Assembly: GCA_002633005.1 (NCBI GenBank)
Contig: NMRA01000309.1
Location: 250,001 to 278,510, forward strand
Reading direction: 5' to 3'
DNA from: Phoronis australis
Taxonomy: Eukaryota; Phoronida; Phoronidae
DNA length: 28,510 nucleotides
In this document: in pieces, positions 9,177 to 21,030 of the stretch
Position numbering within the stretch: the first letter of the stretch is position 1
Layout: each line of letters starts with the position of its first letter
Position numbers and translations under genes: made by a program
The notes under the pieces: model-generated
What the model was told of the DNA's origin: nothing
Databases searched by the model: none
Seen by the model: only the letters and a program-made list of their open reading frames with translations

Positions 9177-9610
9177 CATCCACACACTGACTTACTCTAG
9201 AAGAAGTCACTACTGAAACCAGTTGTCGCCAGGTTTAAATGCTGTGTGGATGCTATTTAGTACACCTCACTTGTGACAACTTACTCCACCTTATCCAGGT
9301 AGGGTAACTTGTTCTAGGGTAATTTGCACCACTTCTAATCTAATGGTTGTTTGGCTGCAAACCTGGGGCCAGGTTACATAACAGACAGGTCTGCCCTATT
9401 GGCATCAGCTGTTCATTGTCATGCACAGATCGACAACTTCCCCGTTACCCCAGTTAGCGTTACCCTAGTTTTGGGTGGGTGTGTTTGTACGTGCGTGTAC
9501 GTGTGTGTGCGTGTGCATGTGTGTGTGCGTGTGTGTACGTTCGTGTGTGGATGCTCCACTCAAAAGTGGGGTAAGTTGCACTACTGCAAGTTGTTCTAGG
9601 GTAAGCTGTG
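9177..9610. repeat. Complex interspersed repeat with direct and inverted motifs
   Basis: TTGTTCTAGGGTAA occurs at 9309-9322 and 9591-9604, and TGTGTGGATGCT at 9243-9254 and 9544-9555, so the two motifs recur in the same order about 280-300 bases apart. TTACCCTAG at 9460-9468 is an inverted copy of the first motif. CATCCACACA at 9177-9186 is complementary to TGTGTGGATG at 9243-9252. This looks like one or two diverged palindromic elements expanded around a GT tract. Confidence 0.4.
9475..9550 (+). repeat. Imperfect GT/GTGC microsatellite
   Basis: About 75 bases of alternating purine-pyrimidine sequence dominated by GT with GC and AC steps, of a kind that can adopt Z-DNA. Open frames reading CVCVYVC or HTHTRT here are products of the repeat. 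Confidence 0.9.
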
Positions 9611-9696
9611 TGTGAACGGGACTTAAAGGACATTGCCTGTCCATGTCTGTTGGAACTGTTATTGGTCTGCACTCCTATTTTGGTTGATTCTAGTTC

Positions 9697-9733
9697 ATAT
9701 CAGTCTGATGTTCAATGATCATCAGACTGATAT
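9697..9733. repeat. Perfect 14-bp inverted repeat (hairpin)
   Basis: ATATCAGTCTGATG at 9697-9710 is perfectly complementary to CATCAGACTGATAT at 9720-9733, with a 9-base loop. A further partial copy (tctgatcatcat) follows. No T-run and no gene adjoin it, so it is not a terminator. It may be a core of a small palindromic element. Confidence 0.75.
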
Positions 9734-10910
9734 CACTCTGATCATCATACTCGGGATTATTCCTGGAAACTTCTTTTGATCATGTCAAATGTGAGTGTAA
9801 AATATGTTGTTCATTTATGTGCATAATTATCAACCATTTATATCGTATCATTGGCATGAATTCATAAAAACGAGTTTATATAAAAATAAATGATACATTG
9901 GAGAACAGTGTTGATTTGTAAAGTGTATGTTTCTCAGAAAGTTATAGATACCCGTCTAATTATTTACTGCCTCAGTGCACGTGGAAGTTTCAACTGGCTG
10001 TAATGTAAATTCTGTTACCTGCATTTGTCTTGCGTTGATTTCACTCTTGTTTTTGTTGATTTGCATTTGTGAATTACCATCACTTACAACTAGAAACGTA
10101 TGCCAACAATCCAGGGTATATTCTGCTCATTTTTTACTAGAAATCCACGCCCTTGTCACACAACCGGTATTTCCACTGTGATTTTGTTGTCTTTCCAATC
10201 TTTGCTTAGACTGGAGACTCTAATATTAGCTGGCATTGTTGTATGTTTTGGAAGTATAATTAAGTGTTGTTGGTGTACTACAGTCCTCTTGAGTAGGAGA
10301 TAAGCCATGGGGTCTCAGAATTGATTAAGCAATGTTGTCTTATAGGGAAATTTGGCGTGTCAAATTTCTCAGCCGAATCTCAGCTGTATAAAACTTCCTA
10401 CATTAGTTTATGGTATTCTGCAACTGTGTAAAGACTTGGCCAAGTTTTGGGCGATATGCAGCGACATAGTCTGCTTTTGTACTGTAGTGCTTCAGTATAA
10501 GATGGATGGTTTGCTGTGGTATTGTGTAGTAATGGGGCTTTACTATTAGCCATGATGTTTTCTTTAGATATATATGTCTGCTTAGGAATCCCCCTGCATT
10601 GAGTTCACTCATTCACTCCAATGTTTGGCAATGCCTGTGATATAATACAACTGTGCACTACATTGAAGGCTGTTACCCTTAGTGTAGCAGTCTCTGTACT
10701 TTGTGGCTCCATTTATCATAGGAGTTTGTAAAAGCAGTGCACATTTGTGTTTTGTATGATGCTGTGTTACAAGTGTCTGTCCTAATCCATGTAACTTTGA
10801 CACTGTGGAATTGACACCGTGTCATGCCAAAAGTTGCTACCTGTTTTGAGGTGGTGCACGTTTGCGCCCAATCATCTTGAAAATACAAAATGTCATACCC
10901 TCACTTAAAC

Positions 10911-10994
10911 GCATCACACCCTGAGATGGCCGCATCACACCCTGAGACGGCCGCATCACACCCTGAGGCAGCAGCATCGCACCCTGAGACAGAC
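10911..10994 (+). repeat. 21-bp tandem repeat, four copies
   Basis: Units start at 10911, 10932, 10953 and 10974, each with gcatcacaccctgaga-like sequence followed by a variable purine/GC end. The plus-strand translation has period seven (ASHPEXA). The repeat grades into the CACACCC-rich tract to its right. Confidence 0.85.
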
Positions 10995-11150
10995 GCACTC
11001 TTTAATACCTGCGTCACACTTTCGCACACCCACATCACACCCTCACCCCCATCACACCCTCAAATGCCCACAACACACCCTTATACCCACATCACACACG
11101 ACACCCATCCCACACCCACATCACACCCACATCACACCCTCACACACCCA
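10995..11150 (+). repeat. Degenerate CACATCACACCC-rich tract
   Basis: Pyrimidine-rich plus strand with irregular repeats of cacatcacaccc, evidently derived from the same sequence as the 21-bp units. It is strongly G-depleted on this strand. The 104-codon frame over both repeats (10890-11204) is rich in His, Thr and Pro only because of the repeat. Confidence 0.75.
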
Positions 11151-12935
11151 CATCAGGACCTCACATTCCTACATCACGGCCTTACATACTACTATTTTTT
11201 GTGATATCGTACACTTGCCTTTAGTAGACTTCTGAGAGAACACTTATCGCCATGACAACATTTTGTCTGTATTTCATATTTGTTCCCTGTTTTCATGTGT
11301 GCTGCTTCTCTTCCAATTTCATCTTCAGAATAGAAGTACATGGTTCCCTGTTCAACGCATGCTAAAGTCAGAAGTATGTTATTTTGGGGTGGCCATGATG
11401 GGCTGTTCATTTTAATGCTCAAATGATTTGTCACAAGCGTGTCATGTGGTTAACAACATTTACAAAGTTACATAGTTACGACACTAACACGCAGCCATTT
11501 CTCATTGGAGTTTGGAAACTGTGTTATTAACATTCAATAGTCAAATATGTTATCTACAGCAAACATCCTTGTGAAACATTTGACAATTCGAACTTTGTAC
11601 AAGTGTGGTAGTTTTTTACTTTCTGATTGACACAATCTAAAAGCTGACAACTTGTACCGTGGCCAAAAATTCCCCGTCCATGTCGGGATGAAGATGTGCT
11701 GTGTAAAAGATGTAGATAATTGTTACGGGTTCAAGGGTTTTTGATTACTCTGTCTCTCTCGTGCCTGGAAAAAGTTCACCTGATGTTGGACCTAGGTAGA
11801 AAATGTGTTGAAAAATATTTACTTCTGGGTTTAGTCTCCAGGTGGCTAATTGTAATTACAGACATTGGAATTTTGTGAATTTTGTGCTTATCAGTTGGGC
11901 TTCAATGTATTCTATCATTTATGCAGTCAGACTTGAATGCTGGTTGATGGCCCTCTCCCCTTAGTTCGAGGCTTTGGTGGGGGTAGGGGAAGACTGGTCA
12001 GTGTGGACTCTGAATTTGATCTTGGCATGGAAGTGAAAGGCACAAGATTTCTTAACAGTTACAAACAGATGGATTGAACAGTGATTCAGGAGTGTGCAAA
12101 TGTCCCTACAGTGAAAAGACATATCCTTATCAACAATGGCATGTGTTGGGTTAAAAAGCATACCGTAGATGTTTCTTCAAATATTCACCATTGCACTACT
12201 GCAAGCATTTTTAATTCAGTGCTTATCTTTGATTTTAAAGTCATACCCTTGAGATAACTCACTGATCCTTGATTTCACAAAGTCAGATCCAACAGGACCT
12301 GTTTCAAGAAACTTTATACTATATAATCAACATCTGTAGCATTGCCAAATGATTTAATGCTGTCTGTATCATGTGAGCTAACAAACAACTTTTAGGAGTC
12401 TTAAATGGAGTTTTTCTTGGTTTGGTACCATATCTTCTCATGATTGTAAAGCATTGCTTGAGGGTAATGTTAATTGCCCTTGAGTCAGAGGTTGAAATGT
12501 ATTTGCTCTTTGCAATTTGATTCTGTGTGGATTTGTTGCCTTATCCACCAATAAATCTGTTATTTTTAAACCACACCAATATCTATCTGTCTGGTTTGTG
12601 GATGCAGCCTATTGGAGCAGTAAATGTGCTTTTAACATTGTTCCCAATCAACGTTTGTGGACAATTATCTAAAGATTTCCACCATCAGTAATTGGAGAAG
12701 AGGGTAGTTTTCAACTGTATGCGAATGGAAAAAAGTGCTCACAGGAAGTGAGTTTATCTTTACATCCTACACAGTTGATGCATTTTAGTGAATCTAAGTA
12801 AGTGCTTAAATTGGTGAATACCACCATAAGGCTTTTCAGCTTTTTGATTGGTTCACAGTTTTCGTCGGATTCTAGTGCATATCATACGGTGTAGAATATA
12901 TCCTTGCTATAACTATAAACTGTCTTTCGTTTCAG

Positions 12936-12994
12936 CCGCAAGAACACCATCATCCTCAGGACACAACTGTCAGTGAGAGTTCATGCTTGTATAG
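12936..12994 (+). CDS. FHOD3: FHOD3-like formin, exon 3 (GBD to FH3 linker)
   Basis: A 59-base microexon, too short for simple ORF finding, recognised by homology. It completes codon 98 (GA+C = Asp), encodes residues 99-117 and leaves one base (G) of codon 118. The peptide NTIILRTQLSVRVHACI is highly conserved in FHOD1/FHOD3 and bridges the GTPase-binding domain to the first helices of the FH3/armadillo region. The acceptor is a pyrimidine-rich tract ending tttcag and the donor is gtgaga. It is isolated by introns of about 5.1 kb on the left and 10.2 kb on the right. Skipping it would shift the frame, since 59 is not a multiple of 3. Confidence 0.95.
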
Positions 12995-13120
12995 GTGAGA
13001 TGCGTTTAATTTAATAAATTAATTGAAACCAAAGTTCATTCTGCTTACATTTTAATTTTTCGCAAATTTCCTGTTACTTAAAGCACGTGGCCATTTGTTA
13101 AGTTGTGATCTTTGTTCCTG

Positions 13121-13196
13121 GGCTCGGTGGCATAATCGTTATAGGCTACCGTAGATAGCATCAGTGACGTCGCATCATCACGAATCAAGATGCTAT
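13121..13196 (+). repeat. Possible second tRNA-like SINE head
   Basis: GGCTCGGTGGCATAATCGTT at 13121-13140 resembles the A-box region of tRNA-derived SINEs. CACGAATCAAGA near 13180 is a weak B-box resemblance at a longer than usual distance. An 8-bp perfect stem (ATAGCATC 13155-13162 and GATGCTAT 13189-13196) lies between and beyond them. This is weaker than the copy at 3401. Confidence 0.25.
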
Positions 13197-13478
13197 TGTA
13201 AAACAATGTGCTTGATGTCGTATAACAATCAAAGTTATCTAGTGTATAAGTTGTAAAGTTTTATGCAACCCAGCCCTGGTACATATCTTTTGCTTGATGG
13301 TAGAATCCTCTCTTTGCCTCGTTAAATCTATGAACAGACCGTCACGAGTTGAGAAATCTTTATGCTACAAAGCAGATCTCACTCTACAGACAGCACTGAA
13401 CTGTAAACCTGTGGTCCTGTAAAACATCCCAGTCCCCACTGGTTAACAGCAAAACTTTGTCAAAACTGCATAGTCCAG

Positions 13479-13710
13479 GGGCCTGTTCAAAGAAACTGAC
13501 TTAAGTTCATTTTTGACTTAAGTCTAAGATTTGTCTTAACTTCCAAATTTTGAAACTTCCACAATTGGAAGGATAGTAAAAATGGAGACAAAATTCAGGC
13601 AAATTTGAGATCCCTTTCCTAAATTGGTTTTGAAACAAATTTAATTGTTATTTTAAAATTTACGAAAATTTAAAATTTGTCTTAGCTAAGTCAGTTTTGT
13701 TGGAATGGGC
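13479..13710. mobile_element. TTAAG-rich palindromic MITE-like element, copy 1
   Basis: The left end GGGCCTGTTCAAAGAAACTG and the right end, read in reverse complement GCCCATTCCAACAAAACTGA, are imperfect terminal inverted repeats. Each is followed inward by ACTTAAG/ACTTAGC-type sequence. The inside carries repeated TTAAGT and AAGACAAAT motifs on both strands. No ORF. The same family recurs at 20838. Confidence 0.55.
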
Positions 13711-16118
13711 AGCAGATTATTAGGTTATATATTGTTACTGGCCCATATAGGCCCAATCTGTTGTCCTGTGACAGTTCTATTACATGTCCCAGTGTTCTCT
13801 CAGCTGGTCTGGTCTCCATGTGTAAAGTACATGATTGTTCCAGCATCTGTTCATGTCCTCAGCACTGTCATCGGACATGCTCAATTAGTGTCAAGTGCTG
13901 CAGTGAATAACTGTCCTGTTTTGAACCAGGCAACAGGGCAAGAGAGACAGTGTCTTGTGAAAACTGTAGGACATTGACTCCACTCCCTGACTTCTTCAGT
14001 TATAATCATCACTGGCACGTGGCAATCTGGGAGCACTTTGCAATGAACAGGGGTGGTTAACAGAGAATTGAAACTGGGTTCGTTAGGGGGTTGCTTTTTT
14101 GCTGCAAGGGGACCATGGCCCCATTGTGCCATTCTGTGGCTACACCGTGTGACCTAAACTGTCTTCTTTGTATTGCTGAAAAGTTACTTATAGTTCTTTT
14201 TATTTAAAGTTCCTAAATTTTTCAAACAAGGTGATTTTTTCAAGACAAAAGTATGGGGCTACCATTTTTCTGTTTTTCCATAAACAATTTTTCTTCATAG
14301 TTCATTTTAAGGGTGTATGTTGGGCCGTTGATGAAATTGTTTTATATTTTTGTTAAAATGTATTCTTTCTGAATTGCTTTCCAGGGGAACTAATTAATCT
14401 TTAGAGTCTTCTTCCTATTTGGAATTGTTAGGCTATTATGTGAAACATGTCAGTTGATCTAGTTTACATTCTCCATAAATTTATCACAGGAAATGCCAAT
14501 TTGAAGTGTGCCTTTAAAAGTGTACTCGTTGACCCAGCTGTTGGGTGCAATCGTGATATTTAAACTTAGTACCTGAATAAGAATAAATATTTTGACATAC
14601 CGCAGTATTATTGTTAGCTGAGAGAAGGTTTTGTGAATTTCTGATTACATGTTTAAATGGTACAATGTTGCTCTGTTGTAGCCAAGGTCATTTTTTAAAC
14701 CTTCAATTTAAATGGAGAAACTAGGGAAACTTTAACTCAGAAAACTGTAGAATTTTTAAATAGGGTGTATTTACTTGTTAAATACAGTTCAGTATGGTTT
14801 CACACTAGTTGATAGCTGTTGTACATGTCTTATTTCTGTTAAAGCTGATTACTATTTCAGCCTCTGTCTTTCTGACCTGATAGGATGATTTACAGACTGG
14901 CTGCATTTTGTAAACATAGGATGACCTTTAAGTTGTGAAATAGCATAAACATGCAACTTGTGGCATTCTGAAATTCTCAGTTGCTTGTCCTTGTGTTTGT
15001 CTGTAGTTCAGTTCAAGAATCTTGTTCACTTGGAGATTGGCCATACCCAGACAACAAGTCCAAGGAAAGACTTCCGCTTGTAATAAGAAGAATCTTCAAG
15101 CACCGTTAATGCTCTTCTATTTTCTATTGTCATGGGAGTCACTGTCAGCTTTGGTCCAGCAGGTCCAAACACCTGTGGTGACTTGCTGACCCAGGGGTCA
15201 CCCACAACTATTTGTACATTACATAACCACCATTCTTCAGTCAATCAAACACCAATTTTCAATTGTTTATGACTGTTTTGATATCCACCAAATATTTGCC
15301 ACTAATAAATACCTAGGTAGTCCCCTGTCTGAAATGGATGGATAGTAAACAGGCATGTTTTGTGGTTGTTATCTCTTTGAATCATTTCCCTGATAGGTAT
15401 TTATAAATTGCTTATTCACTGGTATGTTAACCTGCAGACATACCTTATCATTATCCCTACAATGTCTGGTATTATCTCATTAGTGGTGCAAACTAGGCCC
15501 AATGCCCCAACAAAGGGGCCAGGGGACATGTAAGCATTCAGAAAAAAACATTTGTGATGCTTATTAATTTTCATCATGTGGCTTAAATTGCCCCCCCCCC
15601 TGCCATTTCTCCCTTTTAACTGCTTTGTTTTTAACACTTTTTGCTATCTAAAAATTAATAAAAATCAAGTTTTCTTACATAAATATTGGTACTGTGGTTC
15701 ATGTTTAACTTTCTATGTATCTCAGGCAGCTTTTATTTTCGTTTTCTCAAATTTTAAGATTGACTAAAATATATTTTGTATGCTGTCTGTTCTGAAAATA
15801 ATACTGGACTTAGGATTAATTGTGAACATTCTCATAGCATGTGGCTTCAATCAGGTGAATTTGTGATCACCAAATACTGTCAAATGATGCTGTCGCAAAG
15901 TTGAACCTTACTTGTGTATATAAAAAGTTTCGAGGAAAAATAGATTTCTCTGCGAAATCCTTTTTGTTAGTAATTTTTTCTCACAGTATGCCTTTCAGTT
16001 TGATGTTGCCAAGAACTTAATGTCCTTTCAAAATTAATGCAGCATCACGATTTCATACAGGGATAATATAGAATTGCACCCAACTGATATTGGAGTACAG
16101 GGAAATTCTCTAGTAATT

Positions 16119-16155
16119 GGCATAACAAATAATTGGCACAGCAATTTGTTGTGCC
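16119..16155. repeat. 12-bp hairpin with one mismatch
   Basis: GGCATAACAAAT at 16119-16130 pairs with ATTTGTTGTGCC at 16144-16155; the single mismatch would be a wobble pair in RNA. The loop is 13 bases. It is shorter than a typical animal pre-miRNA. Confidence 0.5.
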
Positions 16156-18429
16156 GTTTCCAATATTGTTTATTTGTGTGTCTGAGTCATACTAAGTCGC
16201 CTGTGTTATCTGGTCACCACTAACAGGATTTAGAAACAGTATTTCATCTTTCTAGGTGAAGCAAGCTTTTTGCAGAATCATTCTGTGAGCCACTGGTTTA
16301 AACCCTGACTCGATAATTTTACATTGTGCAACAGATAATCATGTTTACAATAAGACTGATGACAAATTGACAAATTTATGTCTTGTAATAAGACCTGGTT
16401 TCCTTTTCACATGGAGAAAGTTGAGCCTTTGTTTTCAAATAATTCTTCCCATTTTTTAGTTGTCCAAGTTAATCGCCCTAGGTCTGGTCTGGTAGGTGTT
16501 CAAGTGTTTAAGTGTTTTGAATTCCAAGAAGAGTAGAAATGCTAAAGTATATTTAATCTTGTTATTTCTTGTCAACACATTAGTGGAATTTTATGCCTGT
16601 TGCTTAAACAGTTATTGTTGAAACTTACTGAAAACTGTGATTTCAGGTAATTTCCTAAACTAGTGGGTTCAAGCATAATTTTTGTTGCCTTCTCAACTTA
16701 TCACATGGGTGTCAAATGCTGATCTGTGGTTGCTTGTCCAAGATAAAGCAGCATGAATCAGACAGCTAAGTTGAACTTGTTTATGTTTACATCCGACAAA
16801 CTTGACCATGGAGGTCAAGTTTAAGCATGTAGGACTGACTTCCTCTGTTCCTCACCTGTCCAGACTATTTCCCATTCCATGTGATTGGGCAGCTGTGCCC
16901 ATGGTGAATATTCTCTGAATCATAAACAGGGTCATACCCTGTAGTCATGTGACTAGCTTCTTCTTTGAAACATTTGTTTAATAACACTCACCATTTTCTT
17001 ACCAACTTCCAATGTAGTGATATATTTGAATGACGGAGTCTAAAGAATAGAACATTATGGTGAATTGCCAAGGATACAGAGGTATGAGCAAATTTTTGAT
17101 AGGTAAAAACCACGGTGATGGTGACTGGGATTTGTAATGTTTTTAAGTTGTTGTGGAGACTGTGTGTCTCATGGTGACACATGGTGGATAGTATCTATAA
17201 GGATTTGCAACTGTGTTAACACAGGGCATAGGTTTAGAGACCTGCAGCTTGCCAATGTGGCCTCAAATTTTATTTGGTGACCTGGTGAAAATCCGAGGTT
17301 GCCATGAAGTTGCCAGATTTTTGCGAGTTGTGACAAAGTCAGAAGAAGACAGATATACAAGAATTAATCTGTGGTTAAGTTTGGAAATTTGTGGTAATTT
17401 TCAAAATTGAAAATAAATATTTTTTGTCTCAAATACAGTACATTTGGTTAACAATCGGTATATCCGGTACCCTTAGCACACATCCGAGCATGCGCACACA
17501 CTACAGTAGGAAGTTAACAGTCCGAGTTGTTCAGCAAATGATACACAAGCAAACAAGGTTTTCTGATCATCTGCTTTGAGCTGAACGAGGGTGCAATGAG
17601 CGCCAGAACATCCCTACATGATTCAACAGGGTTTTTTCTTTTTGTTTAGTGGAATGGAAAAATAGGGGTGCAGCAACGCGCAAAAACATCCAGACAACAT
17701 TTATCGTTGTGAATATTCCCCTCTGCATTTGGCGAGCTGACGTGCTAGTTGTCGAGCCGTGTAACATGTTGTTTTTTATGGAAACAATGAATTTGTTGTG
17801 AGCAATTGCCTTTTTATGAATTAAAAGTATTTTTCATAGGTGTGAAGTGTGAAGCACAAAAGAAAATTTACTTGTGAAGAAACTTTGATTAATGATGTTT
17901 AAAAATTGTTTTTTTCACCTGGAAAGTACTTGTGTACTTGTTCAATGTCACAACTGGTGAAAATTTCACTTTTTCTGAGGAGTTACAGTGCGAAGGGACC
18001 GATCCACATAGAAGATTTTGCTGGAATGCTCTCATCTGATTGTTTTTTAATGTTTGCTACGTAGGGTGAGTAATTACAACGGTGTTATGTGTTTTGTAAC
18101 TGGAAAAGTAGTTTGATGTTTCATCCTCCTCTGTTATTTGACTCATGATGAACTACAACCAGTATGAGCCGATTGCCAGTTAGACCAGCAATATAGGAGA
18201 CTATCTGCAAATTGATACACAGCCAAGATGGTTCCTGTAGTTTGGTTGTGGTCACTGGCCTGTGTTGGAATGCACTGCTGTGTTTTTATAGAGCAGCCCT
18301 GTTGTCATTAGGTCCTCATGTTAACTGGCTAATAAAATACTGGAATTAACTCCACCTACTCACCTCCATCATTGGCTCTGTGTGCAGCTGGTAACTTTTT
18401 GTTTAGCCCCAGCTTAAGAAGTTTCTGTT

Positions 18430-18491
18430 CCCCCCTCCCCCTCCACCCCACCCTCCTGTAGCAAGGTGTTAATTCGGGGTGGGGGGGGGGG
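18430..18491. repeat. Facing C-tract and G-tract
   Basis: A C-rich run (18430-18455, cccccctccccctccacccc) is followed 20 bases later by GGGG T and 11 G (18476-18491). The two can pair as a hairpin, or each could form a quadruplex (G) or i-motif (C). Length is likely polymorphic or error-prone in sequencing. Confidence 0.75.
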
Positions 18492-20837
18492 TAAAATGCA
18501 TTGCGGGATGTGTGCCATCACATAAACATCCGGTGATGTTTAATTTGATTTAGAATTTGCTTTTTAGATGGTGTTATTTAATTTCTGTATGACGGCATGT
18601 CGTGTGCTATGAGAATGTTTTGCACAAAAGCTTTTCTAGTTTTTGTACGATGGTTGCGTAGCTGTATTCACACCAAAAATCATGTTGCAGTGGACCCATG
18701 TTTCCCATTCTGGTGCACTCAACTGAGAAGTGTTGTTATTTTGCCTAGTGTTGTTTACAAGCCATCACTGGTCACTGTGGTGTCACCTGCTACAATATCC
18801 ATGAATTATCTGTGGTGTTGATTGATTTGATGAAAAGGTGTTTTGTCTGCTTTCAAACCAGTTGTGTGTTGGGTGTTGAATTTTAAGAATTTTAGTCACA
18901 CACATGGCTTTCTCTATCTGTTGCTTGGTTACAAGTTACAACCCACAGATTTGCATAGTAATCACATCAACTGAAGAAGTCAAGTCGGGCAGACAAAAAG
19001 GAAGAAGACTATTGACACTGGCTCCTGTTGTGCCTGCCTGTTAAAACCATCCATGGTTTAGATTAAAAAAGATAAGGTTCAACTTAAAGTTAAATTTTTT
19101 TATTAAAAAATCAAGTCATCCGCTGTTTGCTCAAGTGGCCATAGTTAAAGTCTGCTCTTTGTGTGTTTTTCGACTCTGCCTTCTCTCCGTCTGTTCTGCC
19201 AGTAAGCTAGGAATGGGTCGATGATCCTGAGCAAATATGACACTACAACAAGGCCAGTGGACTTGTGTTGTTTTTTTATTGGTATCGAGATGCGAGATCT
19301 GTATGGTTTGTTTACTCGGCCATAGGCAGCTGGAGTCCTGTGTATTGTGACAAAACATGGTCAGGTTTACTGTCACAGCAGGCAGTAAAAAGCTGTTTGA
19401 GAATGTGTCTAATTGATCCTGCTGTGTGGTTTGTTATGGTGAATGTGTCAAGGTGTGGTGAGACCTGCTGCCTTGAAACTGAGTCTTGGAGTTGAAAATA
19501 GAGCACGATGGCTTTGTATCAGTCAAAGGCTTGTACAGTCTGAGGAATTTAATTTTGAATAGCTAATTACTGTCTATGTGAGGTGCTAAATTAGCACTGA
19601 CAATGTTTGTATCAACATTAAGTTCTGTTCTTAGCATGGAGGTCCCAGAGCTGTCTTGGAAATGTATTGATTTCTAGATGACCTGTCTTTGATCTTATAA
19701 CAAATAGTGAACATCCATATGCTTCATTAAGATGACTATGTACTTTTACATGGAGTAAATGATGTGTTGGTCCTTCTTCTAGTGGCTGTCCAGGGTGTCC
19801 CCCTGGGCATCCAAATGGACCACCTCACTCAAATTTGAACTGCCTAGCTAGGACACACTGCTTAGCATTTGGAGGCCCAAGGAAAGTAAGCTAGTAAGCA
19901 TTGGAGTCTTTGTTTAACTTGCTCTATGACTTCATTGACCTGTCCGGAATAAAAAACTTAAGTCAAGTTAAAATGAAAGGCACTGTAAGTTTCATTACAC
20001 TTACAGGCCCTCGTCTTCATAGTAACGTACAATTTGGTGCAGTCATTTGTTACTGGTCATGGAAACAATAAAAAATTGGGAAAGCCATTTTAGACACCTC
20101 CGACTGTAGTTTTGTAATGCTGGATGAACTCTTGGGTAGTGGTGTCAAGTGCTGAGTTATGGCCTGTGTTTCTTTAATCACCTGCCTTGTTGATGCAATG
20201 TTCAGTCTCACAGACATTCAAGCCTGCCACCCACAACAGGCAAGTTTGGGAGAGAGTACCCTTCTCAGTTTTCTGTTTATGATACCGTTGCACTTTTAGT
20301 AGTCAAGGTCACTTTCTTTATCTTTATCAACAGTTTCAAACTTACCCAGACATTCCAATTTCTGGAAGTGATGTAATTTTTGTGTATCTATTCAAGCAGG
20401 GCAACCGGTGTCATTGATTCATACACCATAATCTAATAATTTTAATATTTGATGGGGGTTATCACTAGTACTGATCATGTGAACACGGATTAATTTAGGC
20501 ACATCAAACGCAGCTCCTCAGATGGTGCACTGTGATGTGATAAAGCTTTGTCTCTATATCTCTGCAGGGAGCCTGCTAAGTGGTTTTCAACAGGTTAATG
20601 GAAGTAGGGGTAAACTTGTGGGATTGACCAGGATTATGGTGTGGGGCGTGTTGTGCCGTGATTTGTGATATCCCGGACCAGCACTTGATCTGTTCTCTAT
20701 ATGGACTTCTGAATGACTTAAAATGCAAAATCTATTACTTCGTAAATCTTGTTCCTGTTGTCAAAGTTATTTATTTATTTATTGATTGTATCTTGTTGAT
20801 AAGACAATAAAATGAATTTGGAGCAGGTAAAAACATT

Positions 20838-21030
20838 GGACCCGTTCCAAGAAACCAACTTAAGTCTTAAGATTTGTCTCAAACTCCACAACCAGTAATT
20901 ACTGGGTAAGTCAAACTTAAGATCACTTTCTTGGAACGAACTCAAGACAAACTTAAGGTTTATCTTAATGTTTACATAAACGTGTGCAAGACTTGTCTTT
21001 TCAAAGTAGGTTTTCTTGGAACAGACCCCT
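20838..21030. mobile_element. TTAAG-rich palindromic MITE-like element, copy 2
   Basis: The left end GACCCGTTCCAAGAAACC and the right end, read in reverse complement GGGGTCTGTTCCAAGAAAACC, are clear terminal inverted repeats. The inside contains multiple ACTTAAG, CTTAAGATT and AAGACAA motifs in both orientations. Same family as 13479-13710 by termini and internal motifs, and better preserved. No coding capacity. Confidence 0.65.

Larger units (their letters stand above)
7884..12935 (+). other. FHOD intron 2 (5052 bp)
   Basis: Runs from gtaagt to tttcag. It contains no supported gene. It holds the complex repeat at 9177-9610, the inverted repeat at 9697-9733 and the CACACCC-rich tract at 10911-11150. 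The rest is AT-rich and featureless to my reading. Confidence 0.85.

Noticed and set aside
9460-9672. Cys/Val and Thr/His-rich frames on both strands
   Set aside because: Translation products of the GT microsatellite.
10890-11204. 104-codon plus-strand frame rich in His, Thr and Pro
   Set aside because: Its composition is explained by the 21-bp and CACACCC repeats; it lies in an intron and has no homologue that I know.
13705-13977. 90-codon hydrophobic plus-strand frame
   Set aside because: Starts at the edge of a MITE, has no splice partners or recognised family, and lies inside intron 3.
16119-16155. microRNA precursor
   Set aside because: A 12-bp stem with a 13-base loop is too short for a typical animal pre-miRNA.
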